From UBA4971 sp029551185 (GTDB lineage Bacteria; Bacillota; SHA-98; UBA4971): a DNA stretch of 64,000 bases. Shown here in pieces: positions 16,604-25,852 of this stretch. The position numbers were made by a program, and so were the translations under genes. Each line of letters starts with the position of its first letter. Positions within the stretch are counted from its first letter, which is position 1. The notes under the pieces were generated by a model, which did not search any database, was not told the origin of the DNA, and saw only the letters and a list, made by a program, of their open reading frames with translations. Location of the stretch: assembly GCA_035593725.1 (NCBI GenBank), contig DAOSZN010000009.1, forward strand, positions 1 to 64,000. The letters are read 5' to 3'.

Positions 16604-17962
16604 TCACTTACCGGTAATGGAGCATCCGTCTATTGCCACATAGGGCAGACTTACGTTTCCTAATGTTATGACCTCTTTGGAAACAGCTATAATACGCCTG
16701 ATGAGCTCATAAATGTTCCCTGCAATCATAACTTCCTTAACAGGCCGCACTATTTTGCCTGATTCGATATATTGACCTCCTTTCACAACTCCTGAGAAAT
16801 CACCGCTGACCGGATCAACACTCCCTGAATACCTGTTTACTACAAGGCCTCTGGAAATTCCTGCAATCATATCTTCAAACGATATCTCACCCGGGGCTAC
16901 AACGAGATTCGTCACCCCAATCCCCGGTACCTGCTGATCAGTCCCTACTGCATGTCCATTAGATTCCAATCCGTCTTTTCGCGCGGTATAGCAATTGTAA
17001 AGATAATGATTGAGTACTCCCCGCTCAAGAATGGCAAGAGGTTTTGTGGGAACACCCTCCCTGTCAAAGGCCGTAGACCCGGCTTGGGCCGGAAGTGTAG
17101 GATCATCTGTAATGGACAGCAAAGGCGAACTTACTCTGGAACCCAGTTTGCCCTTCCATTGGGATTGCCCGTTTTGAACGTTTTCTGCGTTAATCGAAAA
17201 CACAAAAGGCTCTATTAAAAGGTCGAGACCTGCATAGGGAGTAAGAATCACACTGCCTTTGAAACCGGGCACGCTTGCCGCGCCAAGGGATTTTACCACT
17301 CTTTCAGCAAGTCTCCTGCCTACAGCCTGGGGATCTATGTCATGCAGTCTACAAGAAACCACATACTCAGCATCGAAAGATGAAACATCCTCTCCGTCCC
17401 TTGCGAATCCCATTCCAACACACCAGATATAGCTTGAGTCTTCACCGGCTTGGACTCCCTTGGAATTGACGATAAACTTTATCCCTGTCTCCACTCCGAA
17501 CGCTGCAGAATCAACAGTGACCCGGGAATCAAAACCACGCGCGGCCTCTACCAGAAGCTTCCCCCTTAAGACAGCTTCCCGAAGTTCTAAGTCTTCGGCT
17601 GCTTGATCGTAAATTTCTGAAACAGGCGTAATTTTGGAAGGCTCAGGCAGCCAGTGGTTCAGATCGGGAGGAGAGGCGCTTGCAATGGCAAGGGCACATC
17701 TTAGCGTATCATCCAAGGACTCACGGGACAGAATGTTAGTTGACGCAAAACCTTGCTTGCTGTCCCGGATGACCCGGATCCCAATACCTTCATAATGATC
17801 GCCCTTCGGAACCTGTAGATCGTTTTTCTCAAACATGACTTCCAGCTTGCGACTTCTCGTATAGCACACCTCGGCTTCGTCCGCTCCGAGCCTTACGGCC
17901 TCGTTTACCAGAGTCTCGCATAATTCCCGGCCTTGCACACAAATCACTCCCCTACTCATCAT
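16604..17962 (-). CDS. tldE: TldE/PmbA-family subunit of the TldD-TldE metalloprotease
   Basis: A 452-aa protein of the PmbA/TldD family that lacks the HExxxH zinc motif, as expected for TldE. In the known heterodimer TldD supplies catalysis and TldE helps bind extended peptide substrates; roles include maturation of ribosomal peptides and degradation of unfolded peptides. The C-terminal family core is visible (GVTNLVVAPGEISFEDMI, GLVVNRYSGSVDPVSGDFSG). The start ATG overlaps the end of tldD by 11 bp and has GGAGGGTGG upstream. No precursor peptide or RiPP enzyme is adjacent. Confidence 0.9.
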   Translation of the reverse strand: MMSRGVICVQGRELCETLVNEAVRLGADEAEVCYTRSRKLEVMFEKNDLQVPKGDHYEGIGIRVIRDSKQGFASTNILSRESLDDTLRCALAIASASPPDLNHWLPEPSKITPVSEIYDQAAEDLELREAVLRGKLLVEAARGFDSRVTVDSAAFGVETGIKFIVNSKGVQAGEDSSYIWCVGMGFARDGEDVSSFDAEYVVSCRLHDIDPQAVGRRLAERVVKSLGAASVPGFKGSVILTPYAGLDLLIEPFVFSINAENVQNGQSQWKGKLGSRVSSPLLSITDDPTLPAQAGSTAFDREGVPTKPLAILERGVLNHYLYNCYTARKDGLESNGHAVGTDQQVPGIGVTNLVVAPGEISFEDMIAGISRGLVVNRYSGSVDPVSGDFSGVVKGGQYIESGKIVRPVKEVMIAGNIYELIRRIIAVSKEVITLGNVSLPYVAIDGCSITGK

Positions 17963-19349
17963 GCCACCCTCCGACAGTCACTTGACATCGGAGATAGGGA
18001 CCGCCCCCGTCAACCTTGGCAGGCTGCCATTTGCCGCAATGCCCTGCACCTGTATCTATCTGAAAGTCAGAAGATACAGCGTCTACGCTCATTAGAACGT
18101 CGAATGCCTGGCCTGAAATGGTCACCCCTTTAACAAGCCCTTCGAGATTGCCATTTTCAATTCTATAGGCTTCGGAAACCCCGAACATAAACTCAGCGCT
18201 GGAATCCGCCTGCCCTCCATGGGCTAAGTCTATGAGAAGGAAACCTTCATCTATCCCGGAAATCATCTCTTCCAGGTCGCTTTCGCCGGGCATGATGAAT
18301 GTATTGGTCATTCTGATGATAGGCTCATCACGATAAGTAAAAGCCCTGGCGTTCCCGTGAGGGGTTGTCCCGAATATGGCCGCAGATTCTCTGTTATGAA
18401 GATAGCTCTCGAGTACTCCCTTATCAATGATAACTGTGGGCTCTGACAGTACGCCTTCATCATCCACGAGAACCATGCCTGCTGCGCCATCCACTGACCC
18501 GGCGTCAACAAGGGTCACAAGTTCTGAGGCCACCTTTTGGCCGAGTTTGCCTTGGACGATTGATCCACTAAGAACGAAGTCAGCTTCAACGGTATGTCCT
18601 ATGGCTTCATGAGACAGTATCCCTACGAGTTTTGGGTCGAGAATAACTGTGTACCGGCCGCCCTTGGCATAGTCTGCATCAAGTTTCTTAATAGCTACGT
18701 CTACTGCATTGTCCACCAGTTCACTGAGGGCTTTCTTCTTTATCAGATCATCCCAACCGCCTGTGATTCCTGATGATTTCGTAGCTGTCTCACGTTTTCC
18801 GTCCCGAAAGACTGTGGCAGTCACATGGAAACTGGGCTTGTTGTCCTTTATGTGGGCAGCTGCCCCGTCTGATGTGACGATGAATTTCTCATCTTCATAC
18901 TGTAGGTAATGGACAATACTGCCGACCACGAGAGCAGAAGCTTCACGCATACGCTTTTCCGCATTAAGGACGTACTCGATCTTCTGAGAGATATCGGGTT
19001 CTCCTTGGTCATCGTAGTAGATGAATTTCCCTGTGCCGAGGCTTGCAGGTGCAAGATTCACCTTTTCATCGCGAAGCGGGGCCCCGGCTTTAGCAGCTTG
19101 CACAGCCTCGCGTACTGCACTTGCCAACCCTTCGCGACTCACATCCGTCGTAGAGACAAATCCCCAACATCCGTCCACAAGGCTCCTTACGCCTGCTCCG
19201 GCCAGGGTTCGCCTCTCCACCTTCCTGAGAGAGGCGTTGCGCGCATCGATAATTGTCTCGATTCGCTTATGATACCGTATTTCAACATATTCATCTATGC
19301 CTGCCACAACCGATTCTAACAGGTCAAGCAAAGTATCCACCTCTTTCAT
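17952..19349 (-). CDS. tldD: TldD-family zinc metalloprotease subunit
   Basis: A 465-aa catalytic partner of TldE. The zinc motif HEAIGH (in LVGILSHEAIGHTVEADF, near residues 248-253) is present, as is the C-terminal core with the second-shell ligand region. The length matches the family. I keep the ATG at 19349, but a TTG six codons later (19331) has a better-placed GAGGTGG and may be the true start. It is followed by tldE with an 11-bp overlap and lies 37 bp after the DUF4340 gene, so both may be transcribed with the upstream ABC operon. Confidence 0.9.
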   Translation of the reverse strand: MKEVDTLLDLLESVVAGIDEYVEIRYHKRIETIIDARNASLRKVERRTLAGAGVRSLVDGCWGFVSTTDVSREGLASAVREAVQAAKAGAPLRDEKVNLAPASLGTGKFIYYDDQGEPDISQKIEYVLNAEKRMREASALVVGSIVHYLQYEDEKFIVTSDGAAAHIKDNKPSFHVTATVFRDGKRETATKSSGITGGWDDLIKKKALSELVDNAVDVAIKKLDADYAKGGRYTVILDPKLVGILSHEAIGHTVEADFVLSGSIVQGKLGQKVASELVTLVDAGSVDGAAGMVLVDDEGVLSEPTVIIDKGVLESYLHNRESAAIFGTTPHGNARAFTYRDEPIIRMTNTFIMPGESDLEEMISGIDEGFLLIDLAHGGQADSSAEFMFGVSEAYRIENGNLEGLVKGVTISGQAFDVLMSVDAVSSDFQIDTGAGHCGKWQPAKVDGGGPYLRCQVTVGGWHDE

Positions 19350-19386
19350 TCAACATGGCAATTGCAGGTCTCCTCTTTGCACAAAA

Positions 19387-20835
19387 CTAAGGAGAAAGTT
19401 CCAAAAGAACCTTATTCAGGGCTTCTATGCCCTCTTTTTCCACAAGGTACACGAAGGCTCTGTCTGTCGCGATTGCGTAGAATCCCCCTTCAATCTCCTT
19501 CCCGACTTTGACCCCAAATATGCTCCCGTCTCCTACATTCAATTGCACCCAAATAGAAGGATTGTCCAAGCCATAGGCAGCAAGGTCAATATCAGATCCC
19601 AGCGTTTCACCGACTCCGATGATTCGGATATCCTGAAGCCGAGTCACAAGATTGTCCAGCTCTAAAGATGTAAGGGACTTGCTCGCTCCTGCAACGCGAC
19701 AGCCGTCTTCTTCCTTGGTTACCACAGGCTTATCAGATACAGGCGCTTCAAAAGCAGCCTGTATCTCAGATAGGTTGATATCGGTGACAGGGATACTCTT
19801 CCATCCATTGCCGTCCTTAAGAAGCGAGAAAGTTTTACCGTCAAGCGTCCAAGTTGCAGTAATAACTTCATCATGATCCCATCCGGCAAGTTGACTGTCG
19901 ACCAAATCAGGAGGCGTAAGCTCCAGCGGTAAAAAAGTCCACGGCTTAACTAAGTAGACTGCAGCGGAGTCTTCGGTTTTCACGTAGAAACCTTCTTCGG
20001 AAGGATCGGGGTCGCCTATGAATACCTTGATAGGGGCGCTCTTCCCGGTAATCGTCAAGTCTATTCTCATCCTGGGCTGATCAAACCCCCAACGGGATAA
20101 ATCAGAACCTTCATCGTCAACAAAGGCATCTACAGTAAGTCCGGTTATGTCCCGCAGGAGTTCGTCAAGCCTCTCTTTGTCAGCCTTGTCAACAATGGGA
20201 CGCACGAGGTACCAGGCATCACCTTGCTTCTCACAGATGACGTCTGTCAAATCATCTTCGGTCCGTCGCACAATCCTAATGCCGCTGACAGATTCGTTGG
20301 AAGCCTTGATGATCTTCCTTTCCCGGAGATCGTCAGCGGTTTTTGAAAGTGCGTCAGCCAAAGTCATGCCTATAACGCATACCTTAGAATCATCTGTCAG
20401 GCGCGCATAATATCCTGAACCGACAGGCGTGGCAGAGCCTATGAGCAATGTCTTCTTGTTTCCCCTTTTCACCTTGACTTCCACGCAGGTATCCGGTGCA
20501 TCAAGTCCAAAGACCTCAAGAGCAGAAGGATCGGATTCGATTTCTTTGTCAAATTCCGCTTCAGCAATTGCGTGGATAAGAGACTTCACCGCGTCCTGGC
20601 TTGTTTCATAGGTCCTCGGCGCCGTAATAACCCACGTACCGTTATCGCCCTTCATTACAGTCACCTTTGACTTACCATGTATGATGGAAATCTCCTCTAC
20701 AGTATCAGGGGTCGCCCCGAAAATCACACTTTCTCCGATACCTGTAGCGGGTTTTTCGCGTTCTGTTAATACAATGTAGGCCGCAAGGACCAGGACAATT
20801 GCAAGGGCGATGAAAGTGCCTCGGAATTTCTTCAC
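19387..20835 (-). CDS. DUF4340 domain protein of a GldG-type ABC cluster
   Basis: A 482-aa membrane-anchored protein: one N-terminal transmembrane segment right after the start, then repeated beta-rich DUF4340 units outside (the motif G-x-YYARL / GFYVKTEDS / GFYAIATDRAFVYLV recurs about three times, with the W-T-LDGKTFSLLKDGNGW unit between). The start is GTG 20835 with AAGGAGG eight bases before it, overlapping the upstream gene's stop by 4 bp. Such proteins are routinely the last gene of ABC-2/GldG clusters. The exported substrate is unknown. Confidence 0.85.
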   Translation of the reverse strand: MKKFRGTFIALAIVLVLAAYIVLTEREKPATGIGESVIFGATPDTVEEISIIHGKSKVTVMKGDNGTWVITAPRTYETSQDAVKSLIHAIAEAEFDKEIESDPSALEVFGLDAPDTCVEVKVKRGNKKTLLIGSATPVGSGYYARLTDDSKVCVIGMTLADALSKTADDLRERKIIKASNESVSGIRIVRRTEDDLTDVICEKQGDAWYLVRPIVDKADKERLDELLRDITGLTVDAFVDDEGSDLSRWGFDQPRMRIDLTITGKSAPIKVFIGDPDPSEEGFYVKTEDSAAVYLVKPWTFLPLELTPPDLVDSQLAGWDHDEVITATWTLDGKTFSLLKDGNGWKSIPVTDINLSEIQAAFEAPVSDKPVVTKEEDGCRVAGASKSLTSLELDNLVTRLQDIRIIGVGETLGSDIDLAAYGLDNPSIWVQLNVGDGSIFGVKVGKEIEGGFYAIATDRAFVYLVEKEGIEALNKVLLELSP

Positions 20836-22295
20836 ATATGACGCCTCCTTACCCAAACACCGACACCAAGGATAGCAAAGAATGCAGGTATCACTGCAAC
20901 TGTCCAATAAAACACAGACTTCGCCTGTCGATCTGAAAGATATACTTGCTCAAAGCCGGGAGATTTAGGCCTTATGGATATTGAATCCCTCTTGCCTACC
21001 ATCCACCCTACCGAATTCATGAAAAAGTCAATGTTGCCTTGGAAAGTCACTATATCATTGTCCAGAAAACTTGCATTCCCTATTACAATGAGCCTTGCGT
21101 CAGGCTCTTGACCGGATGCATCCTCATTCGGATCTTGCGTGGGGTCCGGCTTGTGCCAAGCAGCATATGCCAACGTCAAAGGGCCTTCTATATCAGTCTT
21201 CGGATCGAACGTAGCCTTGGAGACAAAATCCGTCTCACCCCACGCCTTGTCAGTGGTCACAAGAAGGGGCTCCACGGTAATACCTGGAATCTCTATTTCT
21301 TCCCCATGATATAGGCTTCTACTCCTTGGCAAAAACGTGGAAAGGTCCTTCATTATAAGCTTCTCAGTTATTTGGTGAGATTCTGTCTTAGGTATCAGAC
21401 CTGCCATATCCAGAAAATAGTGACTGCCGGGGTCCACCACCAAGTCGTCGTTGACACCTATGCCCCATGCTCTTAGCATTTTCTTGAGATTGGAGAGATC
21501 GTCTTTTTCCCCCAAGGGATTTATGGCAACAATTACCTTGCCTCCCCGCTCTAAATAGGATTCAACCGCGTCGACCTCTTCGCGCGTGAAGTCCCTACGC
21601 GGCCCTGCGATCACAAGAGCAGCTGCGTCCTGCGGGACTCGCCCTATTGCAGCAAGGTTGCAAGTTGCGGGAATGTATCCTTCGCCTTCCAAGAATGCCT
21701 TAGTCTGCAGATAATCCTTTGTTAGGTCTCGCTCATCATGACCTATGGAAAAATAAACGTATTTTTCATCTTCAGCAAAGAGGCTTATCAAAGCTCTGGT
21801 GAAGGCCTGTTCCCCTGCGAAGTTTGCCATATCACCTGAAGTCTCGTAATCAAGGAGTTCATACTCCATAACCTTACGGGATTTCAAACCCGCTTCGACA
21901 ACGGAAGTCCCATAGGCAGTGATATCATACTGCTTTGCAAGGGACGGCATCTTGTCAGGGTCAACAAACTCAACTGACACTTTGGGAGAAACCCGGGTAT
22001 ACTCCCGCAACAGATCACGAACCACCTCGCCCATAGCGTCGCCTTCCGCGAAGAAAGCAGTGATCTTTACCTGTTGGTCCAGACTCTTGAGAAACTCACA
22101 CGTAGCGTCTGACAGAGTATAAAATCGGTCTTTGGTGAGATCGAGCTTCCAGGAGTGGCGCCCCACAAGGAAGTTTACCATTAACACAATTGCTACGACA
22201 GCGATTGTCAAGACTACCGCATTGGACCCGTAACGCATCTTTCGGCTTGCAAAGATCGTACGGAGCTTGCCTGTTTTGAGTGTTTGGGGCTTCAT
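20832..22295 (-). CDS. GldG-family ABC transporter auxiliary protein
   Basis: A 487-aa protein with one membrane helix near the N terminus (about 26-48), a large extracytoplasmic GldG/ABC_transp_aux domain (starting RFYTLSDATCEFLKSLDQQVKITAFF) and a C-terminal membrane helix. GldG proteins pair with an ABC-2 permease; the name comes from gliding bacteria, but the family is widespread in non-gliders and its substrate is unknown. ATG 22295 overlaps the permease stop (ATGA) and follows AAGGAGGT. Confidence 0.85.
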   Translation of the reverse strand: MKPQTLKTGKLRTIFASRKMRYGSNAVVLTIAVVAIVLMVNFLVGRHSWKLDLTKDRFYTLSDATCEFLKSLDQQVKITAFFAEGDAMGEVVRDLLREYTRVSPKVSVEFVDPDKMPSLAKQYDITAYGTSVVEAGLKSRKVMEYELLDYETSGDMANFAGEQAFTRALISLFAEDEKYVYFSIGHDERDLTKDYLQTKAFLEGEGYIPATCNLAAIGRVPQDAAALVIAGPRRDFTREEVDAVESYLERGGKVIVAINPLGEKDDLSNLKKMLRAWGIGVNDDLVVDPGSHYFLDMAGLIPKTESHQITEKLIMKDLSTFLPRSRSLYHGEEIEIPGITVEPLLVTTDKAWGETDFVSKATFDPKTDIEGPLTLAYAAWHKPDPTQDPNEDASGQEPDARLIVIGNASFLDNDIVTFQGNIDFFMNSVGWMVGKRDSISIRPKSPGFEQVYLSDRQAKSVFYWTVAVIPAFFAILGVGVWVRRRHM

Positions 22296-23005
22296 CCGCT
22301 CCACCTCCTTGAGTCTATGACTCTAACAGCAAGGAAGAGAAAGATAAAAATAAAACTTACGTAATATAACACACCGGACAAGTCTATGATCCCCTTTTGA
22401 AAATCGTCAAAACGTTTGAGAAGGGAAAGATTTGCCAGCGTGTCTCCTACAGGCCCTGTAACGATAGCGTCTGCCCATCCAAGAATCCAGAAAAAGAGGA
22501 GAAGTCCAAATCCTATGATTCCGGCTACCATCTGATTATCCGTGAGCGATGATGAGAATGTTCCTACAGCAAGGCATCCTGCCCCGAAAAGAAACATTCC
22601 AAGATAACCGGAATAGATAGGGCCCATATCCGGGCTTCCGTACTTAATGAGAATAGCCGGGTAAATCAGGGTTACGGCAAGATAGACCAGATATGTAAAG
22701 ACAGCTGCGAGATACTTCCCTGCTACTATGGAAGTTATACTGACAGGTGCTGTCATGATAAGCTCATCTGTGCCTAGCTTTCGCTCTTCTGCGAGCAAAC
22801 GCATGGTGAGAACGGGAGCGATAAAAATAAAAATCACCGCCATGTTCCCCAGTACCCCTTGCATGCTTGCGCTATGCGTAGCCAGCAGAATAACGGAAAA
22901 GAAATAACCTGAAAGCATAAGGAACACTGCACCCATTACATACGCCATGGGAGATATAAAATAAGAGGCGACCTCCCTCTTAAAGATAGACCACGTTTTA
23001 CTCAC
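22292..23005 (-). CDS. ABC-2 type transporter permease (GldF-like)
   Basis: A 237-aa integral membrane protein with about six hydrophobic segments and the RLLAEERKLGTDELIMTAPVS region typical of ABC-2 permeases of the GldF type. The start is GTG 23005, GGAGGT eight bases upstream, overlapping the ATPase gene by 8 bp. Direction is presumably export or lipid/glycan handling; the substrate is unknown. Confidence 0.88.
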   Translation of the reverse strand: MSKTWSIFKREVASYFISPMAYVMGAVFLMLSGYFFSVILLATHSASMQGVLGNMAVIFIFIAPVLTMRLLAEERKLGTDELIMTAPVSITSIVAGKYLAAVFTYLVYLAVTLIYPAILIKYGSPDMGPIYSGYLGMFLFGAGCLAVGTFSSSLTDNQMVAGIIGFGLLLFFWILGWADAIVTGPVGDTLANLSLLKRFDDFQKGIIDLSGVLYYVSFIFIFLFLAVRVIDSRRWSG

Positions 23006-23978
23006 CGGGCGGCACCTCCGTTTCGTCTTCCAGACTCTCTTCAGTAGTAAGCTTCAAGAATACGTCCTCTAAGCTCATGTCTACAGCCTTCATCTCCACA
23101 ATCGGCCAGCTGCGGCTTGCCATGGCGAAGAACAAGGCCTCTCTTACGTCTTGGGAGTCTTCTGTTTCGACTATGAGGAGAACCTCACGCTCGCCGGCAG
23201 CGGAATCCGGTGTTTCAACAGATACGGAACTGACACCGGGAAGTTCTCGGACTGTATTCACAACCTCACCCCGCGGCCCTCGAACACGAACCGCTATGCG
23301 TTCAGACCCTTTAATCCTTCGGGAAAGACCTATAGGAGTATCTGAAGCTACAAGCCTCCCATTATTGATGATTATTACACGATTACAGATCATACTAACC
23401 TCAGGAAGGATGTGAGAACTGAGGATAATGGTGTGTTTACCTCGTAAACTGCGAATCAGCTTGCGAATTTCAATGATCTGTCTTGGATCAAGGCCTACGG
23501 TAGGTTCGTCAAGTATCAAAACATCGGGGTCTCCCAGGAGAGCCTGGGCTAACCCGACCCTTTGCCTATAACCTCGGGAGAGATTGGAAATAACGCGGTT
23601 ATACACAGTCTCTATACCTGCAGCCTCCACTGCCGAACCAATGGCATCTTTCCTCTTTGATTTCGGAATGCCTTTCAATTCACTCACAAACCGAAGGTAG
23701 CTACTGACTGTCATCTCCCGGTAGAGCGGAGGATTCTCAGGTAGGTATCCGATTTTTCGCCTGGTTTCCATCGCGTCCTCAAATACCGAGAATCCGTCCA
23801 CTTCAACCGTGCCTGAGGTAGCTGCAAGGTACCCGGTGATAATGCGCATGGTTGTAGTTTTCCCTGCGCCGTTCGGCCCAAGAAACCCAAGGATCTCTCC
23901 CTTACCGACGGTAAAGGTGAGATCTTCGATTCCTCTTGCCTTACCGTATCTCTTAGTAAGATTCCTTACCTCAATCAC
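22998..23978 (-). CDS. ABC transporter ATP-binding protein (GldA-like)
   Basis: A 326-aa ATPase: Walker A GPNGAGKTT, signature LSRGYRQRVG, Walker B VLILDEPTVGLD, switch His in LSSHIL. A C-terminal extension of about 90 residues follows the ATPase core, as is common in ABC-2 partner ATPases (DUF4162-like). First gene of a tight four-gene operon (ATPase, permease, GldG-like, DUF4340) with overlaps of 8, 4 and 4 bp. GTG start with AAGGAGG 11 bases ahead. Confidence 0.9.
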   Translation of the reverse strand: MIEVRNLTKRYGKARGIEDLTFTVGKGEILGFLGPNGAGKTTTMRIITGYLAATSGTVEVDGFSVFEDAMETRRKIGYLPENPPLYREMTVSSYLRFVSELKGIPKSKRKDAIGSAVEAAGIETVYNRVISNLSRGYRQRVGLAQALLGDPDVLILDEPTVGLDPRQIIEIRKLIRSLRGKHTIILSSHILPEVSMICNRVIIINNGRLVASDTPIGLSRRIKGSERIAVRVRGPRGEVVNTVRELPGVSSVSVETPDSAAGEREVLLIVETEDSQDVREALFFAMASRSWPIVEMKAVDMSLEDVFLKLTTEESLEDETEVPPGE

Positions 23979-24174
23979 GGCATATGATTCCTCCTTCCCA
24001 CATTCATATCGAGTATAAAACGGCAGACTCCCAGTAGAGTCACTATTTATGTCAAACGCCTAAACTCTCTGGAAGTTTCATACAAAGTCCGGTTCGCCGG
24101 AGCGATTATGCCTGACCTTTAACTTTCGCTACAAGCTCAGGAAATCCTTTATATTTCAATCGCTTCTGTGCTGC

Positions 24175-25125
24175 TTAAGCCCAACGCTTTTCCACCTTAA
24201 CGTTTTTAAAGTAGTACCGGCAGATTTGCTCGTGGCGTTTTCCCATCTTCGCCATATTGTGCGCCCCCCATTGAGACAACCCGACCCCATGGCCGAATCC
24301 CCTTCCCTCCATAGCAACACTCCCGTCCTTAACTTCAAGCTTTGTCAGAAAATTTGACCTCATACGCATAGGATCCAGAGCCACTCGGAGATCATTTCCA
24401 CCTATTGTAGTCACGCCGCCTGAATGATGAATGGCTATTGTCTCCGCACGACCTGAAGGCCCTCGTTTAGCTATTGTCATATTATCGATGTCTTTGACGC
24501 TTAACCCGACTTTGGCAAGGGCTGCCTCAATTTCCGCGGTGGAAAACTCCGCTTTCCATCTGCGATCCGCAAGTGGTACGTCTTCCGTATCGTCCGGGCT
24601 GTCCCGGACAACAGTATAAGCAGGTTCCGCTCCGGTGAAATTCAGGCCTTCCTTGGCCAGAGCCGTTTTACCGCCTGCATTCGAATGGAACCACGCATTA
24701 ATGAGCTTTCCCCCTTGGGTCAAGACTTTCCCCCGCGTCTCTTTCACTGCCGCCCTTATTGCCTCGTTGACGTTTTCAGGTTTATATTCTTGGGCTTCCT
24801 TGAACCCGGCCTGTATGTCAGAGCCCATAGGCCCTGACCCTGGCTTTTCAGTCAGCGATTTCAGGGCAAATGTCCGTGCCACTATGGCCTGAGCTGCAAG
24901 GGCTTCGTGAGGCCAGTAGTTTTTCATCTCTCCTCCTACTACTGCTGCGATATACTCCTCCATCGGCATTTCCAGAACCCGTTTCTCATCGGCAATGTAC
25001 ACCCTGATAGTCGGCTCCTTCCCAAGGGCAACCCGTCTTGACTTTGAAGCTCCGAGACCTACGATAATTACGGCAAGAAGTCCGATGCCAATCCACGTTA
25101 AGGTTTTCCTGCGATTATTAGCCAT
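24175..25125 (-). CDS. spoIID: SpoIID/LytB-domain peptidoglycan lytic transglycosylase
   Basis: A 316-aa protein with an N-terminal membrane anchor and a SpoIID domain. SpoIID is the lytic transglycosylase of the DMP complex that degrades septal peptidoglycan during forespore engulfment. Motifs: EEYIAAVVGGEM (catalytic-Glu region), HEALAAQAIVARTFAL, FHSNAGGKT, and the C-terminal GFGHGVGLSQWGAHNMA. ATG 25125 follows AGGGGGCGG. It is a single gene, not linked to spoIIQ or spoIIID here, so it may be SpoIID itself or a LytB-like paralogue. Confidence 0.87.
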   Translation of the reverse strand: MANNRRKTLTWIGIGLLAVIIVGLGASKSRRVALGKEPTIRVYIADEKRVLEMPMEEYIAAVVGGEMKNYWPHEALAAQAIVARTFALKSLTEKPGSGPMGSDIQAGFKEAQEYKPENVNEAIRAAVKETRGKVLTQGGKLINAWFHSNAGGKTALAKEGLNFTGAEPAYTVVRDSPDDTEDVPLADRRWKAEFSTAEIEAALAKVGLSVKDIDNMTIAKRGPSGRAETIAIHHSGGVTTIGGNDLRVALDPMRMRSNFLTKLEVKDGSVAMEGRGFGHGVGLSQWGAHNMAKMGKRHEQICRYYFKNVKVEKRWA

Positions 25126-25250
25126 CAATGTCCGCCCCCTGTTACAGTTATGTCATTTCTCATTATGCGTCTATAGGTATTATGCTCAAGGATAGGACAT
25201 AGATAGCCATACATTGAAGAGTTGCCGAGTGGAAGAATTGTGTTCCCTGA

Positions 25251-25466
25251 AGACAGAACGATAGTCTGCCGAAAGACGTGGTTGTAGCACATAAGGAAGG
25301 TGACTTCGCAAGGGTCGCCAATGACGTGGGCATAGTTTTTGCAAACAGGCCTTACATCCTGGTTGCCTTATCCAAAAGTGTATCCGGCATTGATGAGGGT
25401 TTTGCCGGAACAGCCTAAATATCGAAAACAGTATATGACTACCAAGAAGCACTTAATACGCGGTGA
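25251..25466 (+). pseudogene. C-terminal remnant of a serine hydrolase (class A beta-lactamase family)
   Basis: On the plus strand the frame through 25278 reads as the end of a PenP/BlaA-like serine hydrolase: LPKDVVVAHKEGDF (a KTG-type motif appears as HKEG), then RVANDVGIVF, RPYILVALSK, and after an in-frame TAA (25416-25418) the expected tail ISKTVYDYQEAL to a terminal TGA (25464-25466). Another in-frame TGA sits at 25248-25250, and nothing recognisable remains upstream. The fragment covers only the last 70 or so codons and carries at least one nonsense codon, so it is a decayed gene remnant, ending 3 bp before the convergent membrane-protein gene. It explains the otherwise empty 340-bp gap. 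Confidence 0.75.
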
Positions 25467-25468
25467 TG

Positions 25469-25852
25469 TCAAATCAGGCTCCCGATAAACACGCCCAAAG
25501 CGGAAATAGGTGTAAATATGACCGCAAAGACTAATGCTCGTTCAATGGCAAGAGTTGAAACTAAGTCTAACTGACCGGCTATACCCAACAGTGCCGGTAA
25601 AGCCAGTATAAGACCTGCTAAGACAAGGCCCAATACAATACTTGCAAACCCGGCAAATACTCCTTGGCCTATTGAAGGAGTCAACATGCCCAAAAGCAGT
25701 CCTGTGACCACTGCTCCTAAGAACAAAAGCAGAGCGCCGTATTCCTGGACACCTTCAAAAGGCGCAAGGAGCGGTAGAGCCTGGCAAGTGAAAAGACCAC
25801 ACATGAATACGCCCATAAGGACAACGCCGATGACTGTTTCCGTACGGCTCAT
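25469..25852 (-). CDS. Small four-helix membrane protein, function unknown
   Basis: A 127-aa very hydrophobic protein with about four membrane segments. I do not recognise a family with certainty. Its start (ATG 25852) overlaps the stop of the upstream envelope protein gene, so the two are a pair. They follow the opp operon on the same strand, 110 bp downstream of oppF. Confidence 0.7.
   Translation of the reverse strand: MSRTETVIGVVLMGVFMCGLFTCQALPLLAPFEGVQEYGALLLFLGAVVTGLLLGMLTPSIGQGVFAGFASIVLGLVLAGLILALPALLGIAGQLDLVSTLAIERALVFAVIFTPISALGVFIGSLI

Noticed and set aside
25186..25452. 88-codon minus-strand frame in the spoIID-membrane-protein gap
   Set aside because: The opposite strand reads as a serine hydrolase remnant across the same bases, so this frame is a shadow.
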